From assembly GCA_947631765.1 (NCBI GenBank), contig CANRMP010000016.1, positions 1-39,929 of the forward strand: a DNA stretch of 39,929 nt, given 5' to 3'. This DNA is from an uncultured Clostridia bacterium (GTDB taxonomy: Bacteria; Bacillota; Clostridia; Oscillospirales; CAG-272). A program made the translations under genes and the position numbers. The notes below the pieces were generated by a model. It did not search any database, was not told the origin of the DNA, and saw nothing but the letters and a program-made list of their open reading frames with translations. Shown piece by piece: positions 39,457 to 39,929 of this stretch; within the stretch, counting starts at the first letter, position 1; each line of letters opens with the position of its first letter.

Positions 39457-39929
39457 ATGGCAGTTTTCAGAGTGGAACGCAATACGGGATATACCGTTAT
39501 GAGCAACCACCACTTGCGCAATAAGGAACTCACCTTAAAGGCAAAAGGCTTGCTTTCGCAAATGCTGTCTTTGCCCGAAGATTGGGATTATACCCTTGCG
39601 GGCTTATCTCACATCAACCGCGAGAAGATCGACGCAATCCGCGAAGCGGTAAAAGAACTCGAAAAAGCCGGATATATCGTGCGCAGCCGGGAGCGCGACG
39701 AGAAAGGACGCTTGCGGGGCGCGGATTATGTCATATACGAGCAGCCGCAGCCGCGAGAGCCGGAAGCAGCTACCAGCGGCGAACAGCCGTCTATATCGGA
39801 TTACCCTACATTGGAAAATCCAACATTGGAAAATCCAACATTGGATAATCCAACGTTGGAAAAACCTACGTTGGAAAATCCAACGCAATTAAATAAAGAT
39901 ATATCAAGTAAAGAACAATCAATTACTGA
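39457..39929 (+). CDS. Helix-turn-helix protein of the mobile element, probable replication/regulatory protein (incomplete)
   Basis: The frame from ATG 39457 is open to the window edge (157 codons). It starts MAVFRVERNTGYTVMSNHHL, with LTLKAKGLLSQMLSLPEDWD and KELEKAGYIVR. This is a winged-helix domain very common in Firmicutes conjugative elements and plasmids, often annotated as helix-turn-helix or replisome organiser. After it come tandem PTLEN repeats, a flexible linker that varies among relatives. The C-terminal, possibly DnaD-like part lies outside the window. Confidence 0.8.
   Translation, partial: MAVFRVERNTGYTVMSNHHLRNKELTLKAKGLLSQMLSLPEDWDYTLAGLSHINREKIDAIREAVKELEKAGYIVRSRERDEKGRLRGADYVIYEQPQPREPEAATSGEQPSISDYPTLENPTLENPTLDNPTLEKPTLENPTQLNKDISSKEQSIT
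39806..39886. repeat. 15-bp tandem repeat coding PTLEN units
   Basis: About five in-frame copies of CCAACATTGGAAAAT and close variants encode the PTLEN linker. The count is likely to vary between relatives. Confidence 0.85.

Larger units (their letters stand above)
39120..39929 (+). mobile_element. Left end of an integrative/conjugative-type element (continues past window)
   Basis: The boundary is placed where the third LRR lipoprotein loses homology (about 39115-39125). Inside are a strong hairpin terminator, a small conserved ORF and a helix-turn-helix gene familiar from Firmicutes conjugative elements. No integrase is visible, so it must lie beyond the window or at the other end. Confidence 0.7.

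Overview
The window looks like chromosome of an uncultured gut member of the class Clostridia (Bacillota). The signs are textbook sigma-A promoters, GTG/TTG starts behind strong Shine-Dalgarno sequences, CCA-encoded tRNAs, sec lipoproteins and several small Firmicutes-type families. It also carries a bile-salt-hydrolase-like gene. There is no rRNA, CRISPR array or integrase in view. All assignments come from reading the sequence; no database search was run.

Region 1 (1-11,800) is housekeeping and metabolism. It holds a tRNA-Gly/Arg/His operon (minus strand), a DUF3842 gene, and two small membrane proteins, the first broken by an in-frame TGA. The nickel-pincer cofactor operon larB-larC-larE follows. 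Next come a type I toxin-antitoxin-like locus with two antisense promoters, a phosphoribosyltransferase, an orphan solute-binding lipoprotein, a KDPG-aldolase-like protein lacking its catalytic residues, and mnmM.

Scattered through 1.1-14.6 kb are four copies of an unusual 118-119 bp noncoding palindrome. Two 32-33 nt inverted arms enclose three back-to-back hairpins (17, 18 and 19 nt). In one copy the three-hairpin core is inverted relative to arms and flanks, like the flip/flop states of a viral hairpin terminus. Two copies belong to a longer composite repeat with a 16-unit pentanucleotide array.

Region 2 (12.9-24.6 kb) is a compact virion-building operon: zinc ribbon, small protein, TerS-like, TerL, portal, Prp-type cysteine protease, scaffold-like protein, N4-gp56-type major capsid, connector-size proteins, a large putative tail hub, BppU-like and tail-fibre proteins. 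It ends at a perfect palindromic terminator. It has no integrase, repressor, replication, lysis, tape-measure, tube or sheath gene. It may be a decayed podovirus-like prophage, a satellite, or a domesticated particle. The protease and a Prp-like site at the capsid N-terminus appear to form a maturation pair.

Region 3 (24.6-32.7 kb, minus strand) runs from a U32 family protein through DUF4321, nth, mnmE, pncC and gpsA to two surface proteins, one Asp/Pro-repeat and one PIG-L deacetylase. Region 4 (32.7-39.1 kb, plus strand) has lgt, a bile-salt-hydrolase-like gene, a divergent XRE regulator with a palindromic operator, and a tandem family of BspA-like leucine-rich-repeat lipoproteins. The third paralogue is cut off after its signal peptide and linker by the left end of an integrative/conjugative-type element (about 39,120 to the window edge). 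That element brings a small conserved ORF and a helix-turn-helix replication-type protein.
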